Source of the DNA: Pseudaquabacterium pictum
GTDB taxonomy: Bacteria > Pseudomonadota > Gammaproteobacteria > Burkholderiales > Burkholderiaceae_C
Length of the DNA: 64,000 nt
Assembly (NCBI RefSeq): GCF_005403045.1
Contig: NZ_BJCL01000009.1
Span: 124,001-188,000, forward strand
Direction of reading: 5' to 3'
Below the pieces are notes generated by a model. It saw nothing but the letters and a program-made list of their open reading frames with translations, was not told the origin of the DNA and made no database searches. Each line of letters begins with the position of its first letter. Position 1 is the stretch's first letter. Below are positions 7,320 through 16,418 of the stretch, piece after piece. The translations under genes and the position numbers were made by a program.

Positions 7320-8975
7320 ATGAATGCCCGCCTACCGACTGACCAGCTCGCTGCCGCCCTGATCCAGCAGTTGCAGTCCATCGTCGGACCCGATGGTGTG
7401 AAGTCCGAGCCGGCGGCCGTCGAGCAGGTCACCCGCACCTGCGTGCCGATGCGCACGCTGCCCAGCGCCGTGGTGTACCCCCGGTCGACGTCCGAGGTGC
7501 AGGCCGTCGTGCAGGCCGCGGCGGCCGCCGATGTCCCGCTCTGGCCCGTCAGCACCGGCAAGAACTGGGGCTATGGCGAGCGATCCGCCGCGTACGACCG
7601 GGGGATCACCGTCATCCTCGAACGGATGAACCAGATCGTGCAGGTCGATGAACAGCTGGGCTATGCCGTCATCGAGCCTGGCGTCACCTACAAGCAGCTC
7701 AATGACCACCTGAAGCAGTCGGGGTCGCGCCTGTGGGCCGACTGCGCTGGCAGCACGCAGTACGCCAGCGTGATCGGCAATGCGCTGGACAAGGGCCGCG
7801 GCCTCACGCCCATGGCGGACCACTTCGGCAGCCTGTGCGGCATGGATGTGGTGCTGCCCGACGGCCGGCTGCTGGAAACCGGCGGCGGGCCGACCGGCCA
7901 CAACACGGTGCGCCACGGCTACAAGTGGGGTGTCGGGCCGTACATGGACGGCCTGTTCGTGCAGTCCAACCTGGGCGTGGTGGTGCGCGCCGGCGTCTGG
8001 CTGATGCCTGCGCCGGAGGTCTTCGACTTCGCGGCGTTCGAGTACAAGGCCGACCCGTCGCGCCTGGGGGCGTTCATCGACGATCTGCGGGAGCTGGTGA
8101 TGTCGCGCGCGCTGCGCTCGCACCCGCACCTGGCGAACAGCTTCGCGATGATGTGCATCCTGGCGCAGTACCCGAAGGATCTGCTGGGCGGACGGCGGCA
8201 CCTCAGCGAGGAGGCGGCGGCCCGGTGGCGGCAGGAGCACGGCGTTGCCAGCTGGACCTTCGGTGCCGGGCTCTACGGCAGCAAGGAGGAAGTGCGCTAC
8301 CAGAAGCGCATGCTGCGCAAGGTGCTGGGCCGCTACGGCATGGTGCAGTTCATCGGCGCGGCCGTGCGGGATGACTGGTATGGCCAGCTGGTGCGCAAGG
8401 TGGCGCCAGTGGTCAACCGCTGGCTGGGCAAGTCGCCCGAGTTCACCGATGTGATGGTGCCGGCCATCAACCTGTTCCGCGGCATCCCGACGGACGACTT
8501 CGTGCGTCAGGCCTATTTCAAGTCGCATCCCGAAAAGCCCGCCACCGACATCGACCCGGCGCGCGACGGCTGCGGTTTCGTCTGGATCGGGCCAGTGGTG
8601 CCCTTCAATGCCGAGCATGTGATGCGTGCGCTGGCGGTCACCAAGCAGGTCTTCGACAAGCACGAGTTCGACTTCTTCGTCGAAGTGATCGTCGAAAGCG
8701 CGCGGGCGGTGATCCTGCTCGTCGGCGTGTTCTACGACCGCCATGATCCGGTCGAGGCTGAGCGCGCACGCGCCTGGTACGACGAGGCCCGCGAGGTCTA
8801 CATCCGCGAGGGCTATCCGCCATACCGCGCCACCAGCATGAGCATGCCCGGCGCCATGGACAGCAATCCCGTCGCGCGCGACCTGTTGGCGACGATCAAG
8901 GCCGCCGTCGACCCGCAGAACCTGATCGCCCCTGGCCGCTACGGCACGCCGTTGCGGCCCGCTGATCGCCCATGA
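7320..8975 (+). CDS. FAD-binding oxidase of the vanillyl-alcohol oxidase / p-cresol methylhydroxylase family
   Basis: A 551-aa flavoprotein predicted to oxidise a para-substituted phenol or related alcohol. The FAD-binding PP-loop is plain: YPRSTSEVQ then WPVSTGKNWGYG, near-identical in layout to p-cresol methylhydroxylase flavoprotein. A SxxGNALDKGRG-like loop, VVLPDGRLLETGGG and a C-terminal DPQNLIAPGRYG follow, all usual for the family. The ATG at 7320 is preferred over open upstream codons because GGAG precedes it and the N-terminus then matches family length. Its stop overlaps the next ATG (ATGA, 8972-8975). The substrate cannot be read from sequence. The adjacent reductase and CoA ligase suggest work on an aromatic or acyl compound rather than simple cresol catabolism. 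Confidence 0.85.
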   Translation: MNARLPTDQLAAALIQQLQSIVGPDGVKSEPAAVEQVTRTCVPMRTLPSAVVYPRSTSEVQAVVQAAAAADVPLWPVSTGKNWGYGERSAAYDRGITVILERMNQIVQVDEQLGYAVIEPGVTYKQLNDHLKQSGSRLWADCAGSTQYASVIGNALDKGRGLTPMADHFGSLCGMDVVLPDGRLLETGGGPTGHNTVRHGYKWGVGPYMDGLFVQSNLGVVVRAGVWLMPAPEVFDFAAFEYKADPSRLGAFIDDLRELVMSRALRSHPHLANSFAMMCILAQYPKDLLGGRRHLSEEAAARWRQEHGVASWTFGAGLYGSKEEVRYQKRMLRKVLGRYGMVQFIGAAVRDDWYGQLVRKVAPVVNRWLGKSPEFTDVMVPAINLFRGIPTDDFVRQAYFKSHPEKPATDIDPARDGCGFVWIGPVVPFNAEHVMRALAVTKQVFDKHEFDFFVEVIVESARAVILLVGVFYDRHDPVEAERARAWYDEAREVYIREGYPPYRATSMSMPGAMDSNPVARDLLATIKAAVDPQNLIAPGRYGTPLRPADRP

Positions 8976-10108
8976 GCCATGTCTTCCTGACCGGTGCCAG
9001 CGGCACCATCGGCAGCGCCCTGCTGCCCAGACTGCTGGCCGATCCGAACCAGCAGGTCACCGTGCTGCTGCGCGCCAGCGACAGCGCAGACCTGCGGAAC
9101 CGGCTGACCGGCTTGCACGCGGCCTGGACCTTGGCCGACGGTGACCCGCGGCTGCAGCGGCTGCACGCCGTGCGCGGCGACATCGCGCAGCCGCAGCTCG
9201 GGCTGTCAGGCGCGCAGCACGCAGACCTGGCGCAGCAGGTCACCCACATCATCCACTGCGCCGCCAGCGTCAAGCTCAACATGGCGCTGGGCGAAGCCCG
9301 CGCCACCGCCGTGACGCCGACGCGCAGCGTGCTGGCGCTGGCGCGTGACTGCGCCACCCAGGGCCAACTGCGCAAGGTGGACCTGGTGAGCACCGTCGGG
9401 GTCTGGGGCCGCAGCCCCGGGACGATGCCGGAACGCCCGCTGCCCGAGGTGAGCGACTTCCACAACACCTACGAAGCCGCCAAAGCCGAGGCCGAACGCG
9501 TGATCTGGGCCGAAGGCCGCGGATTGCCGATCACGGTGCACCGCCCCAGCATGGTGGTGGGCGACTCGCGCGATGGCCGGGTGATTCACTTCCAGGTTTT
9601 CTATCACCTTTGCGAATTTCTCAGCGGCGGCCGCACCTTCGGGATCATGCCCACCTTGGGCCACACCCGGCTGGACACGGTGCCGGTGGACTGGGTGGCC
9701 GACGCCATCGCCTGGGCCAGCGCCCATCCGCAGACGGCAGGCCAGATCTTCCACCTGTGCTCCGGGCCCGCGCACGCCATCCCGATCACCACGCTGCAGC
9801 AAGTGGTGCGCGAGACCTGGCAACGCCACGGCCGCCCGCTGCCCACGCTACGCACCCTGGACCGGCGCTGGCTGGAGCGGCTGGTGCCGGTGATCGGCGC
9901 GCTGGCCGGCGCCCGCACCCGGCGCGCGCTGCGCGGGCTGCCGCCCGTGCTGGCCTACCTGGCCGAAGACCAGGGCTTCAGCAACACCGACAGCCTGCGC
10001 CGCTTGCAGGACGCCGGCCTGCCGCTGCCGGACGTTGCCGACTATCTGCAACCGGTGCTGCAGCACTATCTGGCGCACCTGGCTGCACGCGCAGCGGCAC
10101 GGCACTGA
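8972..10108 (+). CDS. Extended SDR, thioester-reductase / fatty-acyl-reductase-like (NAD_binding_4)
   Basis: A 378-aa extended short-chain dehydrogenase. The NAD(P) motif TGASGTIGSALL is at residues 8-19, an HCAASVK segment follows, and the catalytic YEAAK (Y-x3-K) lies mid-protein before an HRPSMVVGDSRDG segment; this arrangement is seen in thioester-reductase domains and acyl-CoA reductases. It starts inside the previous gene's stop (ATGA) and its own TGA shares an A with the ATG of the ligase (TGATG at 10106-10110), so the three enzymes are coupled. A plausible step is reduction of an acyl-thioester made by the ligase to aldehyde or alcohol. Action as an ordinary alcohol dehydrogenase is not excluded. 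Confidence 0.8.
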   Translation: MSHVFLTGASGTIGSALLPRLLADPNQQVTVLLRASDSADLRNRLTGLHAAWTLADGDPRLQRLHAVRGDIAQPQLGLSGAQHADLAQQVTHIIHCAASVKLNMALGEARATAVTPTRSVLALARDCATQGQLRKVDLVSTVGVWGRSPGTMPERPLPEVSDFHNTYEAAKAEAERVIWAEGRGLPITVHRPSMVVGDSRDGRVIHFQVFYHLCEFLSGGRTFGIMPTLGHTRLDTVPVDWVADAIAWASAHPQTAGQIFHLCSGPAHAIPITTLQQVVRETWQRHGRPLPTLRTLDRRWLERLVPVIGALAGARTRRALRGLPPVLAYLAEDQGFSNTDSLRRLQDAGLPLPDVADYLQPVLQHYLAHLAARAAARH

Positions 10109-11901
10109 TGGCCGGCCTCCCGTCAGACGACACCGTGCCCGCCCGGCTGGCACGCCGTGTGGCGGCCAGCCCAGGCGCCATCGCCTTCCGCCACCAGACG
10201 GCCGACGGTCGATGGCAGACACTGAGCTGGCAGGATTTCAGCCGCCAGGTCGAGCAGCTGCGGTGCGGTCTGGCCGCTGCCGGGCTGCGCCAGGGTGACC
10301 GGCTCGCGCTCGTCGCCCCGGTGTCGCTGGGCTGGGAACTGCTGCACCATGCGTCGCTGGGCCTCGGCGCCTCGGTGGTCGGGCTCGATGCCCACGACCT
10401 GCCGGAGCGGTTGGCCGCCATGGCCGACTTGGCCGACGTGACCGCCTTCGCGGTGGTCGACCCCGGCGTGCTGGCCGGACTGTCGGCCGAGCGGCGCGCC
10501 GCCACCCGCCTGTGGATCGCCATCGGTCCGGTGGCCGACGGTGCGCCGCCGCCCCAGTGGACGACGCTGGACGCCTTGGCGCGTCAAGGCCAGGGCCGCA
10601 CGCCGCCGCCTGGCCCCACCACAGCCGACGAAGCCACCGTGATCTTCACCTCAGGCACCACCGGGGCGCCGAAGGGGATCGCCTACAGCCATGGGCAGCT
10701 GGGCCTGGCGATCGACGCCATTGCCGCCGCCTTCTCGTTCGTGGGCACCAATGGCCGCCTGCTGTGCTGGCTGCCGCTGTCGAACCTGTTCCAGCGGGTG
10801 GTGAATCTGGCGGCCGTCCAGAATGGCGCTGGCACCGACCTGCTGGGTGACCCGCGCGAGGTGATGGCGCAAGTCGCCAACACGGCACCGGATGTGTTCA
10901 TCGGCGTCCCACGCTTTTATGAAAAGCTGCATGAGGGCCTGGTCGCCCGCGTCGGCGGCATGCCCGGCCCGCTGCAGGCCGCCGTGCGCTGGGGCTGGGA
11001 GACCGGGCGCCGCGTGCTGGCCTGCCAACGGGCGCGCCGACCGCTGCCTGCAACCCTGGCAGCGCAACACTGGCTGGCAGAACGCCTGGTGCTGCGGCGC
11101 ATCCGCCTGGTGATGGGCGGACGGCTGCGTTGCCTGGTGTCGGGCTCGGCACCGATGCCACGGCCCCTGCTCGACGACTTCGAGGCGCTCGGTTGGCCGT
11201 TGCTGGAAGCCTATGGCCTCAGCGAGAACGTGCTGCCGATGGCCATGAACCGACTGGGCGAGAGCCGGCCCGGCACCGTCGGCCGGCCGCTGGCTGGCAA
11301 CGACATCCGCATCGGCGCCGACGGCATGGTGCAGGTGCGTGGCCCTGGTCTGTTTGCAGGTTACCTGGGCGACGCCAGCGACGGTGGACGGGATGCCGAC
11401 GGCTTCTACAGCACCGGCGACCTCGGCAGCCTGGACGCCGATGGCTTCCTCAGCCTGACCGGCCGGCTGGGCGACCTGATCAAGACATCCACCGGCCGCC
11501 GCATTGCGCCTGCGGGCGTTGAAGCCGTGCTGCAGAGCGTCGACGGCGTGGACCAGGCCGTGCTGTTGGGGGCGGGGCGCAAGTTTCCGGTGGCGCTGTG
11601 CACGTGCGCACCGGCCGCCCTGGAGCCGGCGCGTTGGGCAGCCCTGCAACTCGGCCTGCGCCTGGCCGCCGGGCGGCTGAACCCGCATGAACGGCCGGCC
11701 GGTGTGCTGGTGCTGCCCCAGGCCTTCAGCATGGCCCATGGCGAACTGACCCCCAACCTGAAGTTGCGGCGCAACGCCATCGCCCAGCGGCACGCCGCCA
11801 GCATCGACTGGCTGGACGCGCAGCTTGCACGCCAGCCGGGCGGCGCAGGTGCCGAGCTGCTGGTGCTGGCCCCGCCCTCGGACATCCTGGCGCCACCTTG
11901 A
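10108..11901 (+). CDS. AMP-forming acyl-CoA ligase, long-chain/FadD15-like (ANL superfamily)
   Basis: A 597-aa adenylate-forming enzyme that would activate a carboxylic acid as AMP ester and then CoA thioester. The P-loop-like TSGTTGAPKG is near residue 180, a PLSNLFQRV stretch and GVPRFYEKLHE follow as in long-chain acyl-CoA synthetases, and then GSAPM, EAYGLSE, FYSTGDLG and the hinge GRLGDLIKTSTGR with the late lysine region NLKLRR. The N-terminal 90 residues carry the usual adenylation-domain start. It is coupled to the SDR by TGATG and followed by ~125 nt before the ABC genes. The long-chain type is inferred from motif spacing; an aromatic acid substrate is possible. Confidence 0.87.
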   Translation: MAGLPSDDTVPARLARRVAASPGAIAFRHQTADGRWQTLSWQDFSRQVEQLRCGLAAAGLRQGDRLALVAPVSLGWELLHHASLGLGASVVGLDAHDLPERLAAMADLADVTAFAVVDPGVLAGLSAERRAATRLWIAIGPVADGAPPPQWTTLDALARQGQGRTPPPGPTTADEATVIFTSGTTGAPKGIAYSHGQLGLAIDAIAAAFSFVGTNGRLLCWLPLSNLFQRVVNLAAVQNGAGTDLLGDPREVMAQVANTAPDVFIGVPRFYEKLHEGLVARVGGMPGPLQAAVRWGWETGRRVLACQRARRPLPATLAAQHWLAERLVLRRIRLVMGGRLRCLVSGSAPMPRPLLDDFEALGWPLLEAYGLSENVLPMAMNRLGESRPGTVGRPLAGNDIRIGADGMVQVRGPGLFAGYLGDASDGGRDADGFYSTGDLGSLDADGFLSLTGRLGDLIKTSTGRRIAPAGVEAVLQSVDGVDQAVLLGAGRKFPVALCTCAPAALEPARWAALQLGLRLAAGRLNPHERPAGVLVLPQAFSMAHGELTPNLKLRRNAIAQRHAASIDWLDAQLARQPGGAGAELLVLAPPSDILAPP

Positions 11902-12026
11902 TGCAAATGCACCGGGATCGCCTGTCCACTGGCAGATTCAGCCGCCGCCCGCACTGCTAGAGTGCCAGGGGCAACAGCTGCCGGCTTGCCGGCCTCGCTG
12001 TCGATCCAACCAGAACGGGAGCGTGT

Positions 12027-12785
12027 TTGTCCACCGAACCAGCCGCCATCCTCAGCGGCGTCGTCAAGAGTTACCAGATGGACGCCGTCGAGGTCCCGGT
12101 TCTGCGCGGGATCGATCTGCTGATCCGCCCCGGCCAGTTCACGGTGCTGCTCGGACCGTCGGGCAGCGGCAAGACCACCTTGCTCAACCTGGTGGGCTGT
12201 GTCGACCGGGCCGATGCCGGCGACGTGGTCGTGGCCGGGCAGCGCATCGATGCGCTGTCTGACGACGCGCTGGCCGACTTCCGGGCCGCCAACATCGGCT
12301 TCATCTTCCAGAACTTCAATCTGATCCCGGTGCTGACCGCCTTCGAGAACGTCGAGTACCCGCTGATCCTGGCCGGCATGGCCACGGAGCGTCGGCGCAA
12401 GCGTGTCACCCGGCTGCTGGAGGCGGTGGGCCTGGCCGACCGCGGCAACAACCTGCCAGGCCAGTTGTCGGGCGGGCAACGGCAGCGGGTGGCGATCGCC
12501 CGCGCCCTGGCGCGCCGGCCCAAGCTGGTGATCGCCGACGAACCCACGGCCAACCTCGACAGCCGCACCGGCGAAGCGGTGCTCAACCTGATGCGGCGCA
12601 TGCAGGACCGCTACAAGATCTCGTTCCTGTTCTCGTCGCATGACCGCAGCCTGATGAAGGCCGCCGACGACCTGGTCAGCCTGAAGGATGGCGTGATCCA
12701 GTCGATCCGCCGCAAGGCCGCGGACACGCCCACAGAGTCCGCCTACGAAAGCACCACCCCCGGGCAGCTGGAGGACCATGGCTGA
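12027..12785 (+). CDS. ABC transporter ATP-binding protein, LolD/MacB type
   Basis: A 252-aa ATPase of the LolD/MacB class that powers extraction of lipoproteins or hydrophobic molecules from the inner membrane. Walker A GPSGSGKTT (Lys near residue 49), Q-loop FIFQNFNLIPVLTAFENVEYPL (the LolD/MacB-like form), signature LSGGQRQR and Walker B LVIADEPTANLDS are all present. The likely start is TTG at 12027, with GGGAG six to eight bases upstream; the first in-frame ATG is 17 codons later and would remove the first beta-strand. The 3' end overlaps the permease gene by 8 nt. The ~125 nt before the gene contain no clear terminator, so co-transcription with the ligase is likely. Confidence 0.9.
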   Translation: MSTEPAAILSGVVKSYQMDAVEVPVLRGIDLLIRPGQFTVLLGPSGSGKTTLLNLVGCVDRADAGDVVVAGQRIDALSDDALADFRAANIGFIFQNFNLIPVLTAFENVEYPLILAGMATERRRKRVTRLLEAVGLADRGNNLPGQLSGGQRQRVAIARALARRPKLVIADEPTANLDSRTGEAVLNLMRRMQDRYKISFLFSSHDRSLMKAADDLVSLKDGVIQSIRRKAADTPTESAYESTTPGQLEDHG

Positions 12786-14184
12786 CCTGCTGCTGGCCGT
12801 CCGCAACCTGCTGCGCAACCGGCGGCGGTCCGTCTCGACCTTGGTGGCGCTGGCCATCGGGCTGGCGTCGATCATGCTGTTCAGCGGGTTCCAGACCAAC
12901 CTGGGCGCCACCATGCTGACGGCCGTGGTGCGGGCCGGCGGCCATCTGCAGATCCAGCACCGCGACTACTTCCTGTTCGGCGGCAGCAATCCCAGCGCCT
13001 ATGGCATTGCGGGCTACGAGGATCTCGTCAAGGCCATCCGCAACGACACCGTGCTCGGTCCGATGGTGTCGGTGGCCACGCCGATGATGCGGTTCGGCGG
13101 ACTGGCCGGCAACTTCGAGGCCGGCATCTCGCGCACGGTGATCGGCACCGGCTACGTGGCCGAGGACATGAGCCGGATGCGCCAGTGGAACGAGTACGCC
13201 ATCCCGGTGACGCGGCCGAAGTTCCCGCTGGAAGGCACGGCGCCGGATTCGGCCATCGTCGGTGTCGGCGTGGCCCGTGTGCTGCAGCTGTGCGCGCCGT
13301 TGCGCATTGCCGATTGCCCAGTGCCCGAGCAGGCCGCACCCAAGGCGCCGCCCGGCAAGGCCAAGGCGCTGCCCAGCGACATTGCCGATCTGGCGATGGC
13401 GGAGAACGCGTCGCAAGCCGCACCGGCCGGCACCGGCGCCCGGCTCGAACTGCTGGCCAGCAGTGCACGCGGCGCGCCGAACGTGGCCGCGCTGAATGTC
13501 GTGGCCGCTGAGGACCAGGTCTTCAAGGAGCTGGACGAGGTGGCCGTGCTGGTGCACCTGGGTCATGCGCAGCGCCTGGTGTTTGGCCGGGCGCCACCGC
13601 AGGCCACCGCGGTGATGGTGCTGTTGCCGCGCACGGCCGACCTGGAGGCCGCCACGCAGCGTCTGCAGCAGATCGTCGACGCACTGCCTGGCGGCAAGGC
13701 ACTGGCGGTGCGCAGCTTCGTCGAGCTGAATCCGTTCTATGCGCAGAGCGAACAGCTGTTCGACTTCATCTTCGGCTTCATCTTCGTGCTGATCGGCGGC
13801 ATCGTGCTCTTCACCGTGAGCAACACGATGAACACGGCGGTGGTCGAGCGCACCGTCGAGATCGGTACCCTGCGCGCCATCGGACTGCGGCAGAGCGGCA
13901 TCCGCCGGCTGTTTCTGCTGGAAGGGTTCATGCTCGGCTGCGCCGGCGCTGTCACCGGCATTCTGATGGCGGTGCTGCTGGGTGAAATCGTGAACCGGTC
14001 GGGCCTGACTTGGCTGCCGCCCGGCAGCTCGGAACGCCTGCCGCTGCAACTGCGTGTGCTGGGTGATGTTGGCACCGTCGCCGGCACCGCGCTGGGTCTG
14101 GTGGCCATCGCCACCGCGTCGGCCTGGTGGCCGGCCTGGCGTGCGGCGCAACTGAAGATCGTGGAGGCCCTGCGCCATGCCTGA
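12778..14184 (+). CDS. ABC transporter permease, FtsX/MacB/LolCE family
   Basis: A 468-aa inner-membrane permease. A first membrane segment (residues ~20-38, VALAIGLASIMLFSGF) precedes a large periplasmic domain. Three segments follow: FIFGFIFVLIGGIVLF, then after the FtsX-type VERTVEIGTLRAIGLRQSGIRRLFLLEGFMLG core a GAVTGILMAVLLG stretch, and VAGTALGLVAIATASAWWPAW. Four-segment topology with one big loop is that of MacB/LolC/LolE. The periplasmic domain contains an odd Pro/Ala/Lys-rich insert (around residues 180-215) of unknown meaning. Overlaps on both sides place it firmly with the ATPase and the LolA-like carrier. The cargo is unknown. Confidence 0.9.
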   Translation: MADLLLAVRNLLRNRRRSVSTLVALAIGLASIMLFSGFQTNLGATMLTAVVRAGGHLQIQHRDYFLFGGSNPSAYGIAGYEDLVKAIRNDTVLGPMVSVATPMMRFGGLAGNFEAGISRTVIGTGYVAEDMSRMRQWNEYAIPVTRPKFPLEGTAPDSAIVGVGVARVLQLCAPLRIADCPVPEQAAPKAPPGKAKALPSDIADLAMAENASQAAPAGTGARLELLASSARGAPNVAALNVVAAEDQVFKELDEVAVLVHLGHAQRLVFGRAPPQATAVMVLLPRTADLEAATQRLQQIVDALPGGKALAVRSFVELNPFYAQSEQLFDFIFGFIFVLIGGIVLFTVSNTMNTAVVERTVEIGTLRAIGLRQSGIRRLFLLEGFMLGCAGAVTGILMAVLLGEIVNRSGLTWLPPGSSERLPLQLRVLGDVGTVAGTALGLVAIATASAWWPAWRAAQLKIVEALRHA

Positions 14185-15004
14185 CATTCCCTGCCATCCT
14201 GTGACTCCGATGCATGTTCTCAACCGCCGGCAGGCCGCCGGCACCCTGCTGGCGCTGGCCGGCGCATCGGCCTGGCCTGGCGCTGCAAGCGCCGCACCGG
14301 ACGCCCAGGCCCTGCTGGCGCAGAGCGACGCCATCCGCAATCCCAACCAGCCCTTCAAGGTGACGGTGACACTCACCGAGTTCGAGAAGGGCGTTCAGGT
14401 CAACACCACCACGTTGCTCAGCCTGGCCCGCACGCTGGAGGCCGGTGGCCAGTTCGCCAGCCTGGTGCGCTTCGTGCAGCCGGCGCGCGATGCCGGCAAG
14501 GTCATGCTGAAGAACGGCAGCGACCTGTGGTTCTATGACCCGGGCACGAAGTCGGCGGTGCGCATCTCGCCCCAGCAGCGGCTGATGGGACAGGCTGCCA
14601 ACGGCGACGTGGTGACGGTCAACTTCGCCCGCGACTACCAGGCCACGGTGGCTGCCGAAGAAGCCGTGCGCGACGGCGAGAAACAGACGCGCAAGTCCTA
14701 CAAGCTGATGCTGGCAGCGGCCAGCAGCGACGCCACCTACGGCGCCATCGAACTGTGGGTGGACGCCGGCAACAGCGCCCCGATCAAGGCCCGGTTCTTT
14801 GCAGAGTCCGGCCGGCTGCTGAAGACGGCGTTCTACCGCAAGTTCCAGCCCCAGCTGGGGGTGGACCGACCGACAGAGACTGTCATCATCGACGGACTGG
14901 ACCCGCAGGCCGTGACCCTGGTGCGGCTGTCAGACTACGGTCTGCGCAATGCGCCGACCAGTTGGTTCCAGCGCGACTACCTGCCACGCTTTTCAGCCGA
15001 GTAA
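14177..15004 (+). CDS. LolA-like outer-membrane lipoprotein-sorting protein
   Basis: A 275-aa exported protein of the LolA-like fold, expected to carry a lipid-modified or hydrophobic molecule across the periplasm. GGAGG about nine bases upstream supports the ATG at 14177; a second ATG at 14210 would give a shorter signal peptide. The N-terminus has NRRQAAGTLLALAGASAW and an ASAA cleavage site, so Sec export is likely and Tat possible. The body shows the half-barrel pattern of LolA relatives (VTVTLTEFEKG, LWFYDPGTKSAVRISP, KLMLAAAS, ELWVDAGNSAPIKARFF). It overlaps the permease by 8 nt and is followed by the outer-membrane protein gene after 4 nt. Together these make a complete inner-to-outer membrane route. 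Confidence 0.83.
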   Translation: MPDIPCHPVTPMHVLNRRQAAGTLLALAGASAWPGAASAAPDAQALLAQSDAIRNPNQPFKVTVTLTEFEKGVQVNTTTLLSLARTLEAGGQFASLVRFVQPARDAGKVMLKNGSDLWFYDPGTKSAVRISPQQRLMGQAANGDVVTVNFARDYQATVAAEEAVRDGEKQTRKSYKLMLAAASSDATYGAIELWVDAGNSAPIKARFFAESGRLLKTAFYRKFQPQLGVDRPTETVIIDGLDPQAVTLVRLSDYGLRNAPTSWFQRDYLPRFSAE

Positions 15005-15008
15005 TGCC

Positions 15009-16277
15009 ATGACACCACCCTTCAAGCCCGCGTTGATCGCGCTGGCGCTGGCCAGCGGACTGGCCAACGCGGCTGACGACGACGACGCGCTCGACCTGAA
15101 GTCTGCTGAGCCGGCGCCAGCGGCTGCCACCCAGGCTGCCACCGGACCGCGCCTGACGCTGGAGCTGGTCGCCCTGCAGGCCCGTGGCCAGGCGCTCGGA
15201 TCAGACAGCGGGCACCGTGCCGCAGTGGATCTGCGCTGGACCGGCAAACTGGCCGGGCCGTGGCGCTTCGGCCTGTCAAACCGCCTGGACGACATCCACC
15301 CCGTGCTGCCCGGGCAGCGCAGCACGCGCCACCATCTGCGCGAAGCCTATCTGGGCTGGCAGTCCGAGAGCGGGCAGCGCAGCGTGGACCTGGGCCGGAT
15401 CAACCAGCGCCATGGACCGGCCTACAGCTACAACCCGACCGACTTCTTCCGCCGTGGCGCCACCCGCTCGGTGGTGACGGCCGACCCGATCGCCCTGCGT
15501 GAGAACCGCACCGGCACCTTCATGGTGCGCGCCAGTCAATTGTGGGATGGCGGCGGCGCCAGCCTCGCCTGGGCGCCGCAGCTCACCCGCAGCGGACGGG
15601 AGAACAGCACGTTCTCGCTCGACCTCGATGGCACCAATGCCACCGACCGCGTGGTGCTGACCGTGGGGGCCAAGGCCTCTGATCGCTGGAGCGGCGAAGC
15701 CCTGTGGATGGTGGAGGAAGGTCGCAGCCCGCGGCTGGGCCTGAACATGACCGGGTTGGTGACGGATGCCGCCGTGGTGCACGCCGAATGGTCGATGGCG
15801 CGCAGCCCGCGCTTGTTGGACACCGCATTGGGCGGCCCGGCACCGCGCCTGCGCCACCACCAGGCCACACTGGGCCTGACGTACAACCTGCCCGGCGGGC
15901 TGTCGATCACCGCGGAAGCCGCCTACAACGGCGCGGGCCTGACCCGTGCCGGTTGGCAACAGCTGTTCGCGCAAGGGCCCGTCCCGGTCGCTGCGCTGTT
16001 CAGCACGGCCCAGGCCGATCAGGAGCTGGCTGCGCGCCGTGCCTGGATGTTGTATGCCACGCAGAAGGGCGTGCTGCTCAAGCAGTTGGACGTGACAGCG
16101 TTTGTGCGGCAGAACGCGGTGGACAACAGTCGCGTGGTCTGGGCAGAGTTGCGCTACCACTGGCCGAGGTTTGACTTGGCGCTGCAGTGGCAGCGCACTG
16201 CCGGTGCGCCATCCACGGAGTACGGCGCCTATCCGTACCGTCAAGTCACGCAGGTGATCGGTTTCGTCTACTTCTGA
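15009..16277 (+). CDS. Predicted outer-membrane beta-barrel protein of the Lol-like cluster
   Basis: A 422-aa protein with a signal peptide (residues 1-21, cleavage after GLANA) and an acidic DDDDALDL start to the mature part. The rest is built of amphipathic strands (RLTLELVALQARG, WRFGLSNRLDD, EALWMVEEG) ending in VIGFVYF, a C-terminal aromatic typical of barrels assembled by BAM. A YNPTDFFRRGATRS segment recalls DUF1302-like or related porins, but I cannot name the family with confidence. It is the last gene of the cluster; a terminator-like hairpin lies ~100 nt downstream. It may be the terminal receiver of whatever the ABC/LolA-like proteins move. Confidence 0.72.
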   Translation: MTPPFKPALIALALASGLANAADDDDALDLKSAEPAPAAATQAATGPRLTLELVALQARGQALGSDSGHRAAVDLRWTGKLAGPWRFGLSNRLDDIHPVLPGQRSTRHHLREAYLGWQSESGQRSVDLGRINQRHGPAYSYNPTDFFRRGATRSVVTADPIALRENRTGTFMVRASQLWDGGGASLAWAPQLTRSGRENSTFSLDLDGTNATDRVVLTVGAKASDRWSGEALWMVEEGRSPRLGLNMTGLVTDAAVVHAEWSMARSPRLLDTALGGPAPRLRHHQATLGLTYNLPGGLSITAEAAYNGAGLTRAGWQQLFAQGPVPVAALFSTAQADQELAARRAWMLYATQKGVLLKQLDVTAFVRQNAVDNSRVVWAELRYHWPRFDLALQWQRTAGAPSTEYGAYPYRQVTQVIGFVYF

Positions 16278-16374
16278 AGTCCACCAGAGCCGCTCCGGGT
16301 TGTGCAGCGGACGGTCGCCACTGTCCGCAAACCCGAAGCTTCCGATGACCTGCTTGTTGCAGCGTCACCAAAAG

Positions 16375-16400
16375 AAAAGGGCTGCCGAGGCAGCCCTTTT
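16375..16400. terminator. Bidirectional rho-independent terminator
   Basis: AAAAGGGCTGCC and GGCAGCCCTTTT form a perfect inverted repeat (12 bp, or 11 bp with a CGAG loop) with T-runs on both strands. It lies between the convergent outer-membrane protein gene (ends 16277) and PEP-CTERM gene (ends 16419) and can stop both. Confidence 0.9.
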
Positions 16401-16418
16401 TCAACCGAAGCGTGAAGC

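Noticed and set aside
10108-11901. Acyl-CoA ligase considered as the exosortase A-associated ligase
   Set aside because: Motifs and length fit the long-chain FadD15-like group, and it is coupled to the flavoenzyme/SDR pair on the opposite strand from the PEP-CTERM genes.
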